From Intestinimonas timonensis (GTDB taxonomy: Bacteria; Bacillota; Clostridia; Oscillospirales; Oscillospiraceae): a stretch of DNA of 64,000 nt. The stretch lies in assembly GCF_900626145.1 (NCBI RefSeq), contig NZ_LR130817.1, positions 488,335 to 552,334 on the forward strand, read 5' to 3'. The translations under genes were made by a program, and so were the position numbers. Within the stretch, counting starts at the first letter, position 1. The number at the start of each line of letters is the position of its first letter. Under the pieces are notes generated by a model. It worked only from the letters and a program-made list of their open reading frames with translations. It did not search any database and was not told where the DNA came from. This document shows, one piece after another, positions 14,778 through 23,494 of this stretch.

Positions 14778-15884
14778 ATGAGCACGATTTATGAAATCAA
14801 CATGAGCAACGCTCAGACTGATGTGAATACTGGTCGTGTCAAGCAGAACTCCAAGATCGTGGAGGTATTTTCTGCTCTGAGCGCCGGTAAGCGCCCCGAG
14901 GTTGACGACAAGACTCTGGACAAGAGCGTGGCAACCATCAAAGAGCTGTCCAGCAAGGCTATCGACGGCGATAACGCCGCCCGTAGCGAAATCAACTCCA
15001 TCATCCGGTTCTCTATTGAGCCGAAGCTGTTGGAGGTTGTTCGCCTGTTCGACTTCATGGGCACATATCGCCGGATCGGTTACAACGAGGCTCCCATGAT
15101 GAAGACCTACGGATACGAGAGCATCGATTCTCGATTCCAGGCATCCAGCAGCGACGTACCCTTCGCCGCTGTGAATTGGCGTGAGTATCCGATCGGCACC
15201 CAGACCATCTCTGCTGGTTTTGCTGTTGACTACCGCGAGCTTCAGAACGGTAACTTCGACGGCAATATCCGTGAGGGTATGAACCAAGTGCAGATTGATA
15301 TGCAGAACAAGATGACCTACTACGTCATGACCGTTCTGTACAACGCCCTGAAAAACGCCAAGGGTGTGAAGCACTTCGCTGAGGACAACGGCATCACCAA
15401 GACCGCTGTTGACAATATGCTCAAGTCCATGCGTCGCTATGGTAAGGTCAACATTGCCGGCGATTACAGCGTAGTGTCTCAGTTCAACGACTTCGCTGGC
15501 TTCAAGCAGTTCTCCGCCGATGAGATCCGCTACGCCAACAACATTGTTGCCGAGGAAATCCGCCAGACTGGTCTGGTAAGTATGTACAACGGTGCTTTCG
15601 TAACCGAGCTGCCCAACGCGATCAACTGGACTCAGTTGAACAAGGACGGCACCGATTATGACCTGTATATGCCCCAGGGTCTGCTGTTCTTCCTGCCTCG
15701 TGGTTCTGTGTCTCCTCTGCAGGTCTTCCTGCGTGGCGGACTGACCACCATGACTGGCGACGACATCGTAACCCGTCAGCACCTGACCCGCTTCGATATG
15801 GAGTTCGGCGCAGGCGTTGCCGAGGGCATGGAAGATCAGATCGGTCTGATCTCCGATACGAACTTTGATGCTCCCACTTTTTAA
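14778..15884 (+). CDS. Major capsid protein
   Basis: 368 residues. The N-terminal helix-rich arm is followed by a domain with SIEPKLLEVVRLFDFMGTYRRIG, the GYESIDSRFQ and FAVDYRELQ segments, and an E-loop-like region, then a C-terminal beta domain (HLTRFDMEFGAGVAE). This is an HK97-fold type of order. Codon use is the most biased of the window, as expected for the most abundant protein. It follows the scaffold and decoration genes and precedes connector genes. Confidence 0.8.
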   Translation: MSTIYEINMSNAQTDVNTGRVKQNSKIVEVFSALSAGKRPEVDDKTLDKSVATIKELSSKAIDGDNAARSEINSIIRFSIEPKLLEVVRLFDFMGTYRRIGYNEAPMMKTYGYESIDSRFQASSSDVPFAAVNWREYPIGTQTISAGFAVDYRELQNGNFDGNIREGMNQVQIDMQNKMTYYVMTVLYNALKNAKGVKHFAEDNGITKTAVDNMLKSMRRYGKVNIAGDYSVVSQFNDFAGFKQFSADEIRYANNIVAEEIRQTGLVSMYNGAFVTELPNAINWTQLNKDGTDYDLYMPQGLLFFLPRGSVSPLQVFLRGGLTTMTGDDIVTRQHLTRFDMEFGAGVAEGMEDQIGLISDTNFDAPTF

Positions 15885-15924
15885 GTGAGAGGTCTTTTTT
15901 TTATGCCTGAATGACGGCACAAAC

Positions 15925-15948
15925 GGGGAGGGGCGCAAACCCCTCCCC
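15925..15948 (+). terminator. GC-rich hairpin after the major capsid gene
   Basis: Nine-pair stem GGGGAGGGG/CCCCTCCCC with loop CGCAAA, followed by TAATTTC. It may partly terminate transcription or protect the upstream mRNA end, which would raise capsid levels over the downstream connectors. Confidence 0.55.
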
Positions 15949-15973
15949 TAATTTCAATCAAAGGGGAATCGTT

Positions 15974-16441
15974 ATGAAAACGAATAATGTTCTGGTAAAC
16001 AACCTTTGCTCCTGGCCTCTGGGCTTTCGGCGTTTGGCGGGGCAGGGCGATATCGCAATTCCGGGCAAAGCTCGGAATTTCCCCCTCCTCTCCGAAGAGG
16101 AGGTTCTGGCTCAGATCCAAACCGGCAACGTGATGTTTACCGGCACTGATGGTATGGGCAATCATGCCCGTATTCAGATCGTGGACGAGGCAAAGCGTAA
16201 GGAGCTGTTCGGCCTGGGCGACGCCGAAGTTTCCACTCCTATCCTCTTGAATGAGGAAAGCGTTAAGGAACTGTTGGCTATTCGCTCCAAAGCCAAGTTC
16301 AACGAGCAGCTGGAAGCTATGGTGAAAACCGACGCCGAAAAGAGAATGCTCGTGGAGCTGGCGTTTAGTGCGGGCGCTGAGGACGCGGAGTCCTGGAAGG
16401 TGGACGCTCTGCGCAAGCTGGCTGAGACTGCCAAGGTCTAA
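15974..16441 (+). CDS. Head-associated protein, unknown function
   Basis: 155 residues. The start at ATG 15974, after AAGGGGA, is chosen over an upstream frame that would read through the hairpin. The N-terminal half has PLGFRRLAGQGDIAIPG, a motif-like beta stretch. The C-terminal half is helical (KRKELFG, later EKRMLVELAFSAGAED). It lies right after the capsid gene, so a head or neck role is likely. Family not recognised. Confidence 0.6.
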   Translation: MKTNNVLVNNLCSWPLGFRRLAGQGDIAIPGKARNFPLLSEEEVLAQIQTGNVMFTGTDGMGNHARIQIVDEAKRKELFGLGDAEVSTPILLNEESVKELLAIRSKAKFNEQLEAMVKTDAEKRMLVELAFSAGAEDAESWKVDALRKLAETAKV

Positions 16442-16466
16442 CCGATGAAAGGAAAAGGTGTGGATT

Positions 16467-16871
16467 ATGGCGGACGAAAAGAAAACGACCTTTGCGGACG
16501 TTGAGCAAAAATTCCACTCCATGCCTTTGACTAAATATGAGATCCCGGAGGCATTGGAAGCAGAATGGCTATCCACAGCGGTAGCAGATTTTGAACTGAA
16601 TTTGGGCTGTGACCTCGGGTATAACGAGGAGACACGCGAGTTTTCTGGCAAGTTGAAAAGTATTGCCGTTCGTACTCTCGCCCAGATGATGTATGTGTCT
16701 TACCTGCAAAGGGAACTGAGCAGGGTAATGGCGCTGAACGGGATCTATGGAAAGGATGTTCAGCTAACCGGCCAAGATGCGACCAAACGTGTAACAAAAC
16801 AGGAACTTGACGACCAGATCGCCAAGGTTGAAGTTTTGCTTCATCGTCAGAAAGATCCTGCGTATGGATAA
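16467..16871 (+). CDS. Head-tail connector-like protein
   Basis: 134 residues from ATG 16467, eight bases after AAAAGG; an earlier GTG is less well placed. All-helical, with a length and position like gp6-type adaptors that sit under the portal (ALEAEWLSTAVADFEL, then VRTLAQMMYVSYLQREL). No strict motif is visible, so the function follows from order. Confidence 0.55.
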   Translation: MADEKKTTFADVEQKFHSMPLTKYEIPEALEAEWLSTAVADFELNLGCDLGYNEETREFSGKLKSIAVRTLAQMMYVSYLQRELSRVMALNGIYGKDVQLTGQDATKRVTKQELDDQIAKVEVLLHRQKDPAYG

Positions 16872-16883
16872 GGGGGTAGCAAT

Positions 16884-17936
16884 ATGTCAGAAGAATCCAA
16901 AAGCTGGTATCGAATGACACGCCCTCTTTTCAACAGCGGGTTTGAGGATGATGAGTTTTGGGCATACGGCCAAGATGGTTTTCAGGAAGTGCTCGATTCC
17001 TTTATCGGGTCTGATATTTTGATCTACGATAAGGCGATTGGAACTGAGCCGCAGCAGGTAAGAGCTATTGTCCAACAGAAAACCAGCGATGTGTATAACA
17101 GCACAACGGTTAGACAGATTCTTTGCAATATCGGTATCTTGAGATGTGGGCAGTACGTGAAACACGACGGGGCGTTTTGGCTGGTGAGTTCGCTGCCGGA
17201 TAACAACCGCATTTATGAAAAGGCGGTACTCTGGAAGTGCAAATACTCTATCCGATTCGTCTCCCCTTTGACAGGTGAGATTGTAGAATACCCCGTATAT
17301 AGCACAAACAGCACACAGTATGGCACTGGTGAGGCGGGTAAAACGCAGATGACGGTTGGTGAAGACCAGCACCTGATCTATCTGCCATACAATGAAGAAA
17401 CGATTATGTTGGACGCTCAGACCCGGCTCTTGATGGACAAGAACAAGGTCGATCCAACAGCCTATCGTATCACCAGAGTTGATCCGATCTCGTATGCAGT
17501 GGGCGACGAACGTGCAGAGGATGGCTTGATTCAATGGGCCGTACTGGAAGACCAATTCAATGCCGCTACCGATAACGCCGAGTTGATGGTGGCGGATTAC
17601 TATACTTCTGTTCCCGGTGGGACAGAGGAAACCTCGGGAGCAAGCGTCCATATCACATTGACAGACCTGGACGGCGATTTCAAGATCGCAGGCGGAGAGA
17701 CAAAACAAATCCGTGTCCAAGTCTTGGATGAGAGTGGCGTTCCTATTGATCCACTCCAATATCGTTTGGAGTATGACTTTGCTGGCGCGGCCAGCATTGT
17801 CGATGAGATGAACGGCGTTATCACGCTGCGGGCGTCGGATGATCCCGTATTTGTGGGAACACAAATTGAGATCAAGGCAATCCACGACGCCTCCGGCAGT
17901 GAGGCCGTTATGAAAATCCAAATTGTGAACTGGTAA
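16884..17936 (+). CDS. Neck/tail-completion protein with C-terminal Ig-like domain
   Basis: 350 residues. The first about 230 are mixed alpha/beta, with WYRMTRPLFNSGF near the start. Residues about 255-350 form an Ig-like (Big-type) domain: ITLTDLDGDFKIAGGETKQI, then VTLRASDD-type strands. Surface Ig domains are common on phage neck and tail proteins and may bind host-surface sugars weakly. The gene lies in the connector block. The exact neck role is not provable here. Confidence 0.55.
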   Translation: MSEESKSWYRMTRPLFNSGFEDDEFWAYGQDGFQEVLDSFIGSDILIYDKAIGTEPQQVRAIVQQKTSDVYNSTTVRQILCNIGILRCGQYVKHDGAFWLVSSLPDNNRIYEKAVLWKCKYSIRFVSPLTGEIVEYPVYSTNSTQYGTGEAGKTQMTVGEDQHLIYLPYNEETIMLDAQTRLLMDKNKVDPTAYRITRVDPISYAVGDERAEDGLIQWAVLEDQFNAATDNAELMVADYYTSVPGGTEETSGASVHITLTDLDGDFKIAGGETKQIRVQVLDESGVPIDPLQYRLEYDFAGAASIVDEMNGVITLRASDDPVFVGTQIEIKAIHDASGSEAVMKIQIVNW

Positions 17937-17949
17937 GGAGGTGATGAGG

Positions 17950-18450
17950 GTGCCGCATTTTGATTCGATGATTCAACAGAAGATCTTGCTGAAACGAAAG
18001 CTGCTGCAAAATCAGGCGGTGGTCAATTTGCTCTGTAACGTAGGGAACAACGTGGCGGAGTTTGAGGATTTCAAAACGGGTAGTAAAAGCCCTGCGGAAC
18101 CCCTCATCAAAACCCACTTTTATGTCCCTGGTACACAAACAGATGACAAAAACTTTATCACGATGCGTAGTCGTGTGGTCTATACCGACTCGAATGTGAT
18201 TAAGGAGACAGGGATTACTGTCTATATTATCTGTAACGAGCACCAGATTGACTTGCTGCAGGGTTCCAGAGCGGATCTGCTGGCAGATGAGGTGGATCGC
18301 ATTTTGAACAACGGGGACAAGCCCCTGTTCGGACTGGGTGGGATCAAGCTCAGTACGGCGGATGAGCTTCAGTTCAACGAAGGATACTCCGGGTGGTCAA
18401 TCCCGTACGTTACCCACGAGATGAATAGGGAGGCTGGTATCATTGATTGA
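17950..18450 (+). CDS. Tail-completion-like protein
   Basis: 166 residues. GTG 17950, eight bases after AAGGAGG, is preferred to GTG 17941 or ATG 17944, which overlap or abut the ribosome site. It shows RSRVVYTDSNVIKETGITVYIIC, a beta-rich core like tail terminator proteins. Its stop overlaps the TTG start of the next gene, so the two are coupled. The role is inferred from place between neck and tail-tube genes. Confidence 0.55.
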   Translation: MPHFDSMIQQKILLKRKLLQNQAVVNLLCNVGNNVAEFEDFKTGSKSPAEPLIKTHFYVPGTQTDDKNFITMRSRVVYTDSNVIKETGITVYIICNEHQIDLLQGSRADLLADEVDRILNNGDKPLFGLGGIKLSTADELQFNEGYSGWSIPYVTHEMNREAGIID

Positions 18451-19168
18451 TCAGCTGAAATTGTTTCGTGGAGAGGGATACAAGATCAACGATAAAATCT
18501 TGATCAGGCAACCCACCTTGGAGGAAATCGTAGATTTTGGCGAGCAGCGGTATTTCGGACTGGTACGCACTATTTGTTCGACACCCGCTGATCGAAAAGT
18601 TGAAATCTGGGACAAACTTCATGTCTTCTGGGAGAAGATAGACGAATACGACCTTTTCATATCCCTTTTTCAGACGCTTCAAAAATCTGAGGTGTCTATC
18701 CTTTTTGGGGATATGGACTTCACGACCTTTAAGCTCGGTACACAAACAGGTCTCCCAGACCTTGTACTGAAGAATAAAGATCAAGTGGTGATCGACCGAG
18801 CTATTCATAAGCTCATGACTGACTATCTCCGTCAAATCCATAAGCTGAAAAAGAATGTGGATACGGGATTTAATGACGCCACGAGAAAAATCATGATTGA
18901 GGATGACAGGGATGAAATGGCACTGCAAATGCAGAAGCCTTTTCAATCATTACTGCTACCTCTTATCTCTTCTTTGACAAACTGCCCAGAATTTAAGTAC
19001 CGATGGGATGACGTATGGACGTTGCCCATCGGTGTTTTTATGGACAGCGTAGAGCGTGTTCAGAAGCATAAGAGCTACAACTTCGTAATGCAGGGCATTT
19101 ACAGCGGTTGTGTGGATATGAAGAAGCTCGACAAAAAGGAACTGCATTGGATGGGGGATCTGAAATGA
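18443..19168 (+). CDS. Conserved tail-module protein, unknown function
   Basis: 241 residues, TTG start overlapping the previous stop by eight bases; GGAGG lies eleven bases upstream. The sequence is helical and soluble (LKLFRGEGYKIND, later DVWTLPIGVFMDSVERVQ). The WTLPIGVFMDS block looks like a conserved core, but I do not recognise the family. It sits directly before the tail-tube gene, where chaperones and completion proteins are found. Confidence 0.55.
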   Translation: MIDQLKLFRGEGYKINDKILIRQPTLEEIVDFGEQRYFGLVRTICSTPADRKVEIWDKLHVFWEKIDEYDLFISLFQTLQKSEVSILFGDMDFTTFKLGTQTGLPDLVLKNKDQVVIDRAIHKLMTDYLRQIHKLKKNVDTGFNDATRKIMIEDDRDEMALQMQKPFQSLLLPLISSLTNCPEFKYRWDDVWTLPIGVFMDSVERVQKHKSYNFVMQGIYSGCVDMKKLDKKELHWMGDLK

Positions 19169-19201
19169 TCCCGAAAAAATACAGAAAGGACGATGAATAC
19201 C

Positions 19202-19978
19202 ATGTTTAACGCAACTCAATTTGTCATCGACAAGGTACGTCGGATCACTCAGATCAACCTGGCAACGGGTTTGGTGGACTTCACCGGTACGAGCGTGGAG
19301 AGTCCCCAGATCGAGTTCACCGGCGAGTCTACCGACAAGACTGACGCTCAGGGCGTCCTGCTCGCCCGTTTCGACACCGCTAAGGGTGTGAACTTCTCTG
19401 GTGAGCTGTCTCTGCTGAACCTGAACCTGATGGGCGCACAGCTCGGATCTGAGGTACAGGTGGCCGATAGCTCCAAGAAGGTCAAGGGTGCCGACTTTGC
19501 TATCCTCACCGTGACGGATGACAAGGGCACCAAGACCGCTACGCTGAAGCACGTGCCCACTTCTGCCCCCGCTGCCGTGTACACCATGAGCGAGGACAAG
19601 AACATCAGTGGCATGATCGAGGTCGGCGTTGATGAGGGTAACGCCAAGATCGAGGGCAAGGTTATCACTCTGCCCGCTTCCTTCGTCGGAACCACTGTTG
19701 GTGTGTTCTATGAGTACGAGACTGATTCTGCCGTCAAGCTGGTGGACAGCGCCGAGAGCTTTGCCGAGGCCGCGATGTATGTCGTGGACATTCTGGCTGC
19801 TGACGTGTGCAACCCGTCTGTCAAGCGTGCCGGTAAGATTGTCTTCCCCAAGGCCAAGATCGACAACAACTTCACGGTCAACCTGACCACGGAAGGTACG
19901 CACCCCTTCTCCTTCACTGCTCTGAAGGATTACTGCGCCGACGACGCGGAGCTGTGCTACATCCTCTTTGAGGAGTAA
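19202..19978 (+). CDS. Major tail tube protein (probable)
   Basis: 258 residues. ATG 19202 is chosen because AAAGGA lies only two bases before the upstream ATG 19193. Beta-rich, with codon bias as strong as the capsid gene (GGC, CTG, AAG), which marks a highly made protein. Segments such as INLATGLVDFTGTSVESPQIEFTG and the threefold beta pattern suit a tube subunit. It lies upstream of the tape measure, as in other siphophages. Confidence 0.7.
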   Translation: MFNATQFVIDKVRRITQINLATGLVDFTGTSVESPQIEFTGESTDKTDAQGVLLARFDTAKGVNFSGELSLLNLNLMGAQLGSEVQVADSSKKVKGADFAILTVTDDKGTKTATLKHVPTSAPAAVYTMSEDKNISGMIEVGVDEGNAKIEGKVITLPASFVGTTVGVFYEYETDSAVKLVDSAESFAEAAMYVVDILAADVCNPSVKRAGKIVFPKAKIDNNFTVNLTTEGTHPFSFTALKDYCADDAELCYILFEE

Positions 19979-19989
19979 GGCGGTTTACC

Positions 19990-20337
19990 ATGATTCGGAA
20001 TTGCAAGGTGTGCGGCGCTTCGTACAAAACCTGCTATTCCTGTGAGAAAGAGCGGAGCTGGAGGCTTCATACTGACACCCCTGAGCACTACTACATTTGG
20101 ACGGTGCTCATGGGGTATCAGGCTAACCACGATGCGAAACAGGCATATAGCGCTCTTCGGAAACGCGGCATCGACCTTCGTAATACGGCAGAATATACGC
20201 CGAGTGTGCAAGCACTGCTGGCGGAAATCTATGCTTTGGCGCACGAAAACAGTAGGGCAAAGAAAGCAGTAGTCGAAGCGGAGGAAACCAAGGCCGAAGA
20301 ACAGGTGAATAACGAGGCTGAGCCGCAGCAGGAGTAA
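19990..20337 (+). CDS. Zinc-binding small protein, tail module
   Basis: 115 residues. The N-terminal CKVCG followed by CYSCE makes a four-cysteine zinc site. A helical middle (YYIWTVLMGYQANHDAKQAYSALRKRG) follows, then a Glu-rich tail. The function is unknown. It is the last gene before a strong terminator, so it closes the tube transcript. Confidence 0.6.
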   Translation: MIRNCKVCGASYKTCYSCEKERSWRLHTDTPEHYYIWTVLMGYQANHDAKQAYSALRKRGIDLRNTAEYTPSVQALLAEIYALAHENSRAKKAVVEAEETKAEEQVNNEAEPQQE

Positions 20338-20343
20338 TGGGAA

Positions 20344-20366
20344 GGAGGGCTTCGGCCCTCCTTTTT
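20344..20366 (+). terminator. Intrinsic terminator after the tail-tube block
   Basis: GGAGGGC, loop TTCG, GCCCTCC, then TTTTT. Textbook form. Confidence 0.92.
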
Positions 20367-20395
20367 CAGACTCATAAAGAAAGGTGGTGAGACGG

Positions 20396-20971
20396 GTGAA
20401 AATCTTGGCCGTTGACCAAGCCAGACACGGCGCATGGGCGGTTTATGACTATGAGGGAAAGAAACTGCTGGACTATGGGACGTGGGGCTTTGATAGCAAG
20501 AACTATACATTCGAGCAGGCAATTTTGCACATTGAGGCTTTGCTTAGTGAGGTGATCCGAACGCACGACATTGATGCGGTGTTTTTGGAAGACATTCAGC
20601 TTAGAAAGAATGTTCAATCTTTCAAAAAACTGGCTCAACTACAGGGCGTACTCGTGAATATGTGTGAAAAAACGAATATTTTGTACAATTTGGTAGCACC
20701 CACACAATGGCAAAATTACTGCAAAGCAAGAGGTAGGACGACAAAGGAGATCAAGTCAAAGATCACATCTGTCGAACCTACGGGCAAAAAGACATCAAAA
20801 ATCCTATCGCTGCAAGCTGCAAGGGATATTTATGGGATCGTTACTGAAAACGACAACTTGGCGGACGCCACGATGATTGGGCATTACGTCGTAAACAATA
20901 TCAAAATCGGAAGCGAGGACGACTTCAATGAAAAAGAACGAGATGACCAAGAAGCTCATGGAGGAGTTTAA
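20396..20971 (+). CDS. RuvC-like Holliday junction resolvase
   Basis: 191 residues from GTG 20396, eleven bases after AAAGG. RNase-H fold markers are in order: ILAVDQARHGAWAV (first Asp), AVFLEDIQ (Glu), and DNLADATMIGHY (Asp pair) near the C-terminus, as in RuvC-type resolvases. It would cut branched DNA before or during packaging. The 3' end overlaps the ClpP-like gene by 44 bases. Its place inside the tail module is unusual. Confidence 0.78.
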   Translation: MKILAVDQARHGAWAVYDYEGKKLLDYGTWGFDSKNYTFEQAILHIEALLSEVIRTHDIDAVFLEDIQLRKNVQSFKKLAQLQGVLVNMCEKTNILYNLVAPTQWQNYCKARGRTTKEIKSKITSVEPTGKKTSKILSLQAARDIYGIVTENDNLADATMIGHYVVNNIKIGSEDDFNEKERDDQEAHGGV

Positions 20972-21578
20972 CGAGGATTTTATCGACGTGGGGGGGGTAT
21001 TAGACACTACGTTGCCTGATCCCACTATGGTGGAATATTATCGCCGGTTGAAAAAGCGCGAGATTCTTTGGAATGACGATATCAGCGACGCCACTATTGA
21101 TATCGCTTTGTATATCAAAAAGTGGAACGCCGAGGATAAGGGAATTGCGCCGGAAGAGCGTAAGCCCATCAAAATCTTCATCAATTCGGATGGTGGCAGC
21201 GTGGACACGGTGCTCCACATCATCGACATGATCCACCTGTCCAAGACACCGATTTACACGATCGGTATGGGCCGAGTGTACAGCGCTGGCGGACTTCTGC
21301 TGATGGCCGGCCATAAGCGCTATGTCTTTCCTCATACCAGTTGTCTCATTCATGATGGATCTTCCGGTGCGATCGGAAGCATCGGCAAAATGTTGGACAA
21401 CTTGGAGTTTACCAAGGAATTGGAAAAACGCATGAAGGAGTACATCTTGTCCAGCACCCGAATCACGGAGGAAGTCTACGACCAGAACTATCGCCGTGAT
21501 TGGTTCTTGTTCAGTGAAGAAATGATCGTGTTGGGTATTGCCGACGAGATCGTAACTGACATTGATACCATTCTTTGA
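20928..21578 (+). CDS. ClpP-like serine protease
   Basis: 216 residues. The ClpP fold markers are present: INSDGGSVDTVLHIIDMI, catalytic Ser in GRVYSAGG near residue 119, catalytic His in SCLIHDGSSG near 141, and acidic residues near 190 that could supply the Asp. It could process a capsid or tail protein or work with a host Clp ATPase. It overlaps the resolvase gene and is followed by the PhoH-like gene 16 bases on. A separate protease-scaffold already sits in the head block, so this one probably has another task. Confidence 0.8.
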   Translation: MKKNEMTKKLMEEFNEDFIDVGGVLDTTLPDPTMVEYYRRLKKREILWNDDISDATIDIALYIKKWNAEDKGIAPEERKPIKIFINSDGGSVDTVLHIIDMIHLSKTPIYTIGMGRVYSAGGLLLMAGHKRYVFPHTSCLIHDGSSGAIGSIGKMLDNLEFTKELEKRMKEYILSSTRITEEVYDQNYRRDWFLFSEEMIVLGIADEIVTDIDTIL

Positions 21579-21594
21579 TAGGAGTGAAGAAGAT

Positions 21595-22329
21595 ATGGCA
21601 AAGAAAAATACCAGCATGGAAATCTATGATGTCCCCGCTACCCTGCAGGAGCATCCTTTTTATGGACTGAGACTGGATGAATACCAGAAAGTTTTTCGGG
21701 ATGCTATTTGGGACACGGAGAAGCTGATTGTGTTTTGCAATGCTAAAGCTGGTACCGGCAAGACACTGATTGCTACAGCCACAGCCAATTTGCTTTATCA
21801 ATACGGACGGTGTAATGGCATCGTCTATATTGCCTCTCCTACTCAGGAGCAGAAGCAGGGATATTTGAAGGGCACGATCGAGGAAAAATCCGAGCCGTAT
21901 TTTGAGCCATTTTATGAAGCATTGGAAAAAATCGGTGTAAATCGCAATACTGCATTTTACGATGGTGCAGTCAACGAGAAGTATCAAACCGCATATATCC
22001 AGTGCGCTACGCACACGTTTCTGCGTGGTACCAACTTTGAGAACAAAGTGGTAATCATCGACGAGGCGCAGAACTATTACTTTGACGAGTTGAAGAAGGT
22101 TCTGACTCGTTTACATGACAGTTGCAAAATCATCGTAATCGGTCATGAGGGACAGAATGATTTGTTCGATCACCCGGAGCGCTCCGGTTTTGTCCCCTAT
22201 CTGAACTGGTTTGCAGGTGATGATCGGACGGCGGTGTGCCGACTGGTAGAAAATCATCGCGGCTGGATCAGCCAACACGCCGACGAACTGACGTTCCGTG
22301 CGGCAATGAATCTTGTGGAGGATCAATAA
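21595..22329 (+). CDS. PhoH-like ATPase
   Basis: 244 residues from ATG 21595, ten bases after AGGAG; the longer frame would overlap the ClpP-like gene. Walker A AKAGTGKT lies near residue 50 and Walker B VVIIDEAQN near 150, followed by a sensor-type GHEGQND. The family shares its core with SF1 helicases, and PhoH proteins have been linked to RNA handling. It is found in many phages, usually with replication genes rather than tail genes. Confidence 0.82.
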   Translation: MAKKNTSMEIYDVPATLQEHPFYGLRLDEYQKVFRDAIWDTEKLIVFCNAKAGTGKTLIATATANLLYQYGRCNGIVYIASPTQEQKQGYLKGTIEEKSEPYFEPFYEALEKIGVNRNTAFYDGAVNEKYQTAYIQCATHTFLRGTNFENKVVIIDEAQNYYFDELKKVLTRLHDSCKIIVIGHEGQNDLFDHPERSGFVPYLNWFAGDDRTAVCRLVENHRGWISQHADELTFRAAMNLVEDQ

Positions 22330-22330
22330 A

Positions 22331-22942
22331 ATGAAGAAAATCGCTGTAAATACGGTGAAAGCCTTTCTGAAAGAGAACAAGAAGGAAGATGCTTACACCC
22401 AGGTGTTTACTGTGGGGGACAGCTCTTTTGAGGTGTCATTCCATACAGCTCTGACTATCGCAGAGAAGAGCACCTTTCTGAATCGTGTGGTCTCTGGATG
22501 TTTCGATGCGACGGGCAAGTTCCGCCCTGAGTATGTCTCGCCTATGCTGCGAGCTACTATTCTCCAGATGTGTACCAATATCCCGGCCATGACGCTCAAA
22601 AACGAGACAGATGAAGTGGGTGTCCCCGCTCTGGATGTGGATGCCATGAATGAGCTGTATCTGGCTATGGACTTGGATCACGTCCAGAACGCCGGATATC
22701 AGGATATGCTGAATGAGATGGTTCCCCTGTGCGGGCAGGCTATCGACTGGAAAAAGAGCAGTATTCTTGCCGATCATGGTACGGATACAGCTCTCCGCGA
22801 TCTGCTGGAGGGATTGGCCGATAAGGTGAAGGATATCGACACGGAGTCGCTCATGCAGTATGCCGGTATCCTTTCCGAAGGTACCAAAGGACTGGGTGAA
22901 GGTGGAATCCTGCAAGGTCTGCTGAACTCAAGAAAGGCGTAA
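22331..22942 (+). CDS. Tail assembly chaperone-like protein
   Basis: 203 residues from ATG 22331, ten bases after GGAGG. A helical protein with a core of FEVSFHTALTIAEKSTFLNRVV and VPALDVDAMNELYLAMDL. The place two genes before the tape measure is that of the assembly chaperone. I see no slippery run allowing a programmed frameshift into the next gene, so this would be a single-product chaperone or another tail protein. Confidence 0.5.
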   Translation: MKKIAVNTVKAFLKENKKEDAYTQVFTVGDSSFEVSFHTALTIAEKSTFLNRVVSGCFDATGKFRPEYVSPMLRATILQMCTNIPAMTLKNETDEVGVPALDVDAMNELYLAMDLDHVQNAGYQDMLNEMVPLCGQAIDWKKSSILADHGTDTALRDLLEGLADKVKDIDTESLMQYAGILSEGTKGLGEGGILQGLLNSRKA

Positions 22943-22956
22943 GCAACAAAGAAAAT
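22941..22956 (+). promoter_or_regulatory. Operator-like repeat copy
   Basis: AAGCAACAAAGAAAAT, identical over its last 14 bases to the right arm at 3801-3814. It overlaps the stop codon of the upstream gene and lies just before the GGGAGG of the next gene. Confidence 0.55.
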
Positions 22957-22977
22957 TATTGAGTGGGAGGTGGCGGC

Positions 22978-23466
22978 ATGAACATTCGGGAAGCGCTTGA
23001 AAAGGCAAACAAGCAGCTTATGGCAAAAATCGACGACGCAATGACAAAAGAAGTCTTTGAGGAAGTCCAGGATGAAGAAGCTGCCACCATCTACTCTGAG
23101 GTGTACAAGGTCTATACCCCTCGGATGTACCGTCGCCGTGGAGAATACGGCGGATTGGGAGATCCCTACAACATTGAAATCCGAGGCGGAGCAGCAAAGG
23201 GCGGCGTGATGGTCGTGGTCAATATGACTGAACCGAATCCGGGTGGCTGTATGAACGACGATCAGGTAACGACTGGTAAAAATCTACCTGAGCTGGTGGA
23301 ATTTGGAGACGGTTATAAATTCTATCACTATGATTTTCCCAGCCGTAGGCGCTATATGGAGCCTCGTCCTTTTACTGCAAAAACCATTGAGCACCTGAAA
23401 GAAAGCCGCGCTCATGTAAATGCTTTGAAAGCTGGACTGAGACGACAGGGGATCAATGTGAAATGA
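22978..23466 (+). CDS. Small tail protein before the tape measure
   Basis: 162 residues from ATG 22978, after GGGAGG. The N-terminal half is helical. The second half contains RMYRRRGEYGGLGDPYNIEIRG and RYMEPRPFTAKTIEHLKE, similar in feel to HK97 gp10-type tail-completion proteins, which also end with a PRPF-like segment. It ends 28 bases before the tape-measure start. Confidence 0.55.
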   Translation: MNIREALEKANKQLMAKIDDAMTKEVFEEVQDEEAATIYSEVYKVYTPRMYRRRGEYGGLGDPYNIEIRGGAAKGGVMVVVNMTEPNPGGCMNDDQVTTGKNLPELVEFGDGYKFYHYDFPSRRRYMEPRPFTAKTIEHLKESRAHVNALKAGLRRQGINVK

Positions 23467-23494
23467 AATTTAACAGAAAAAGGTGGTGAGAGAT

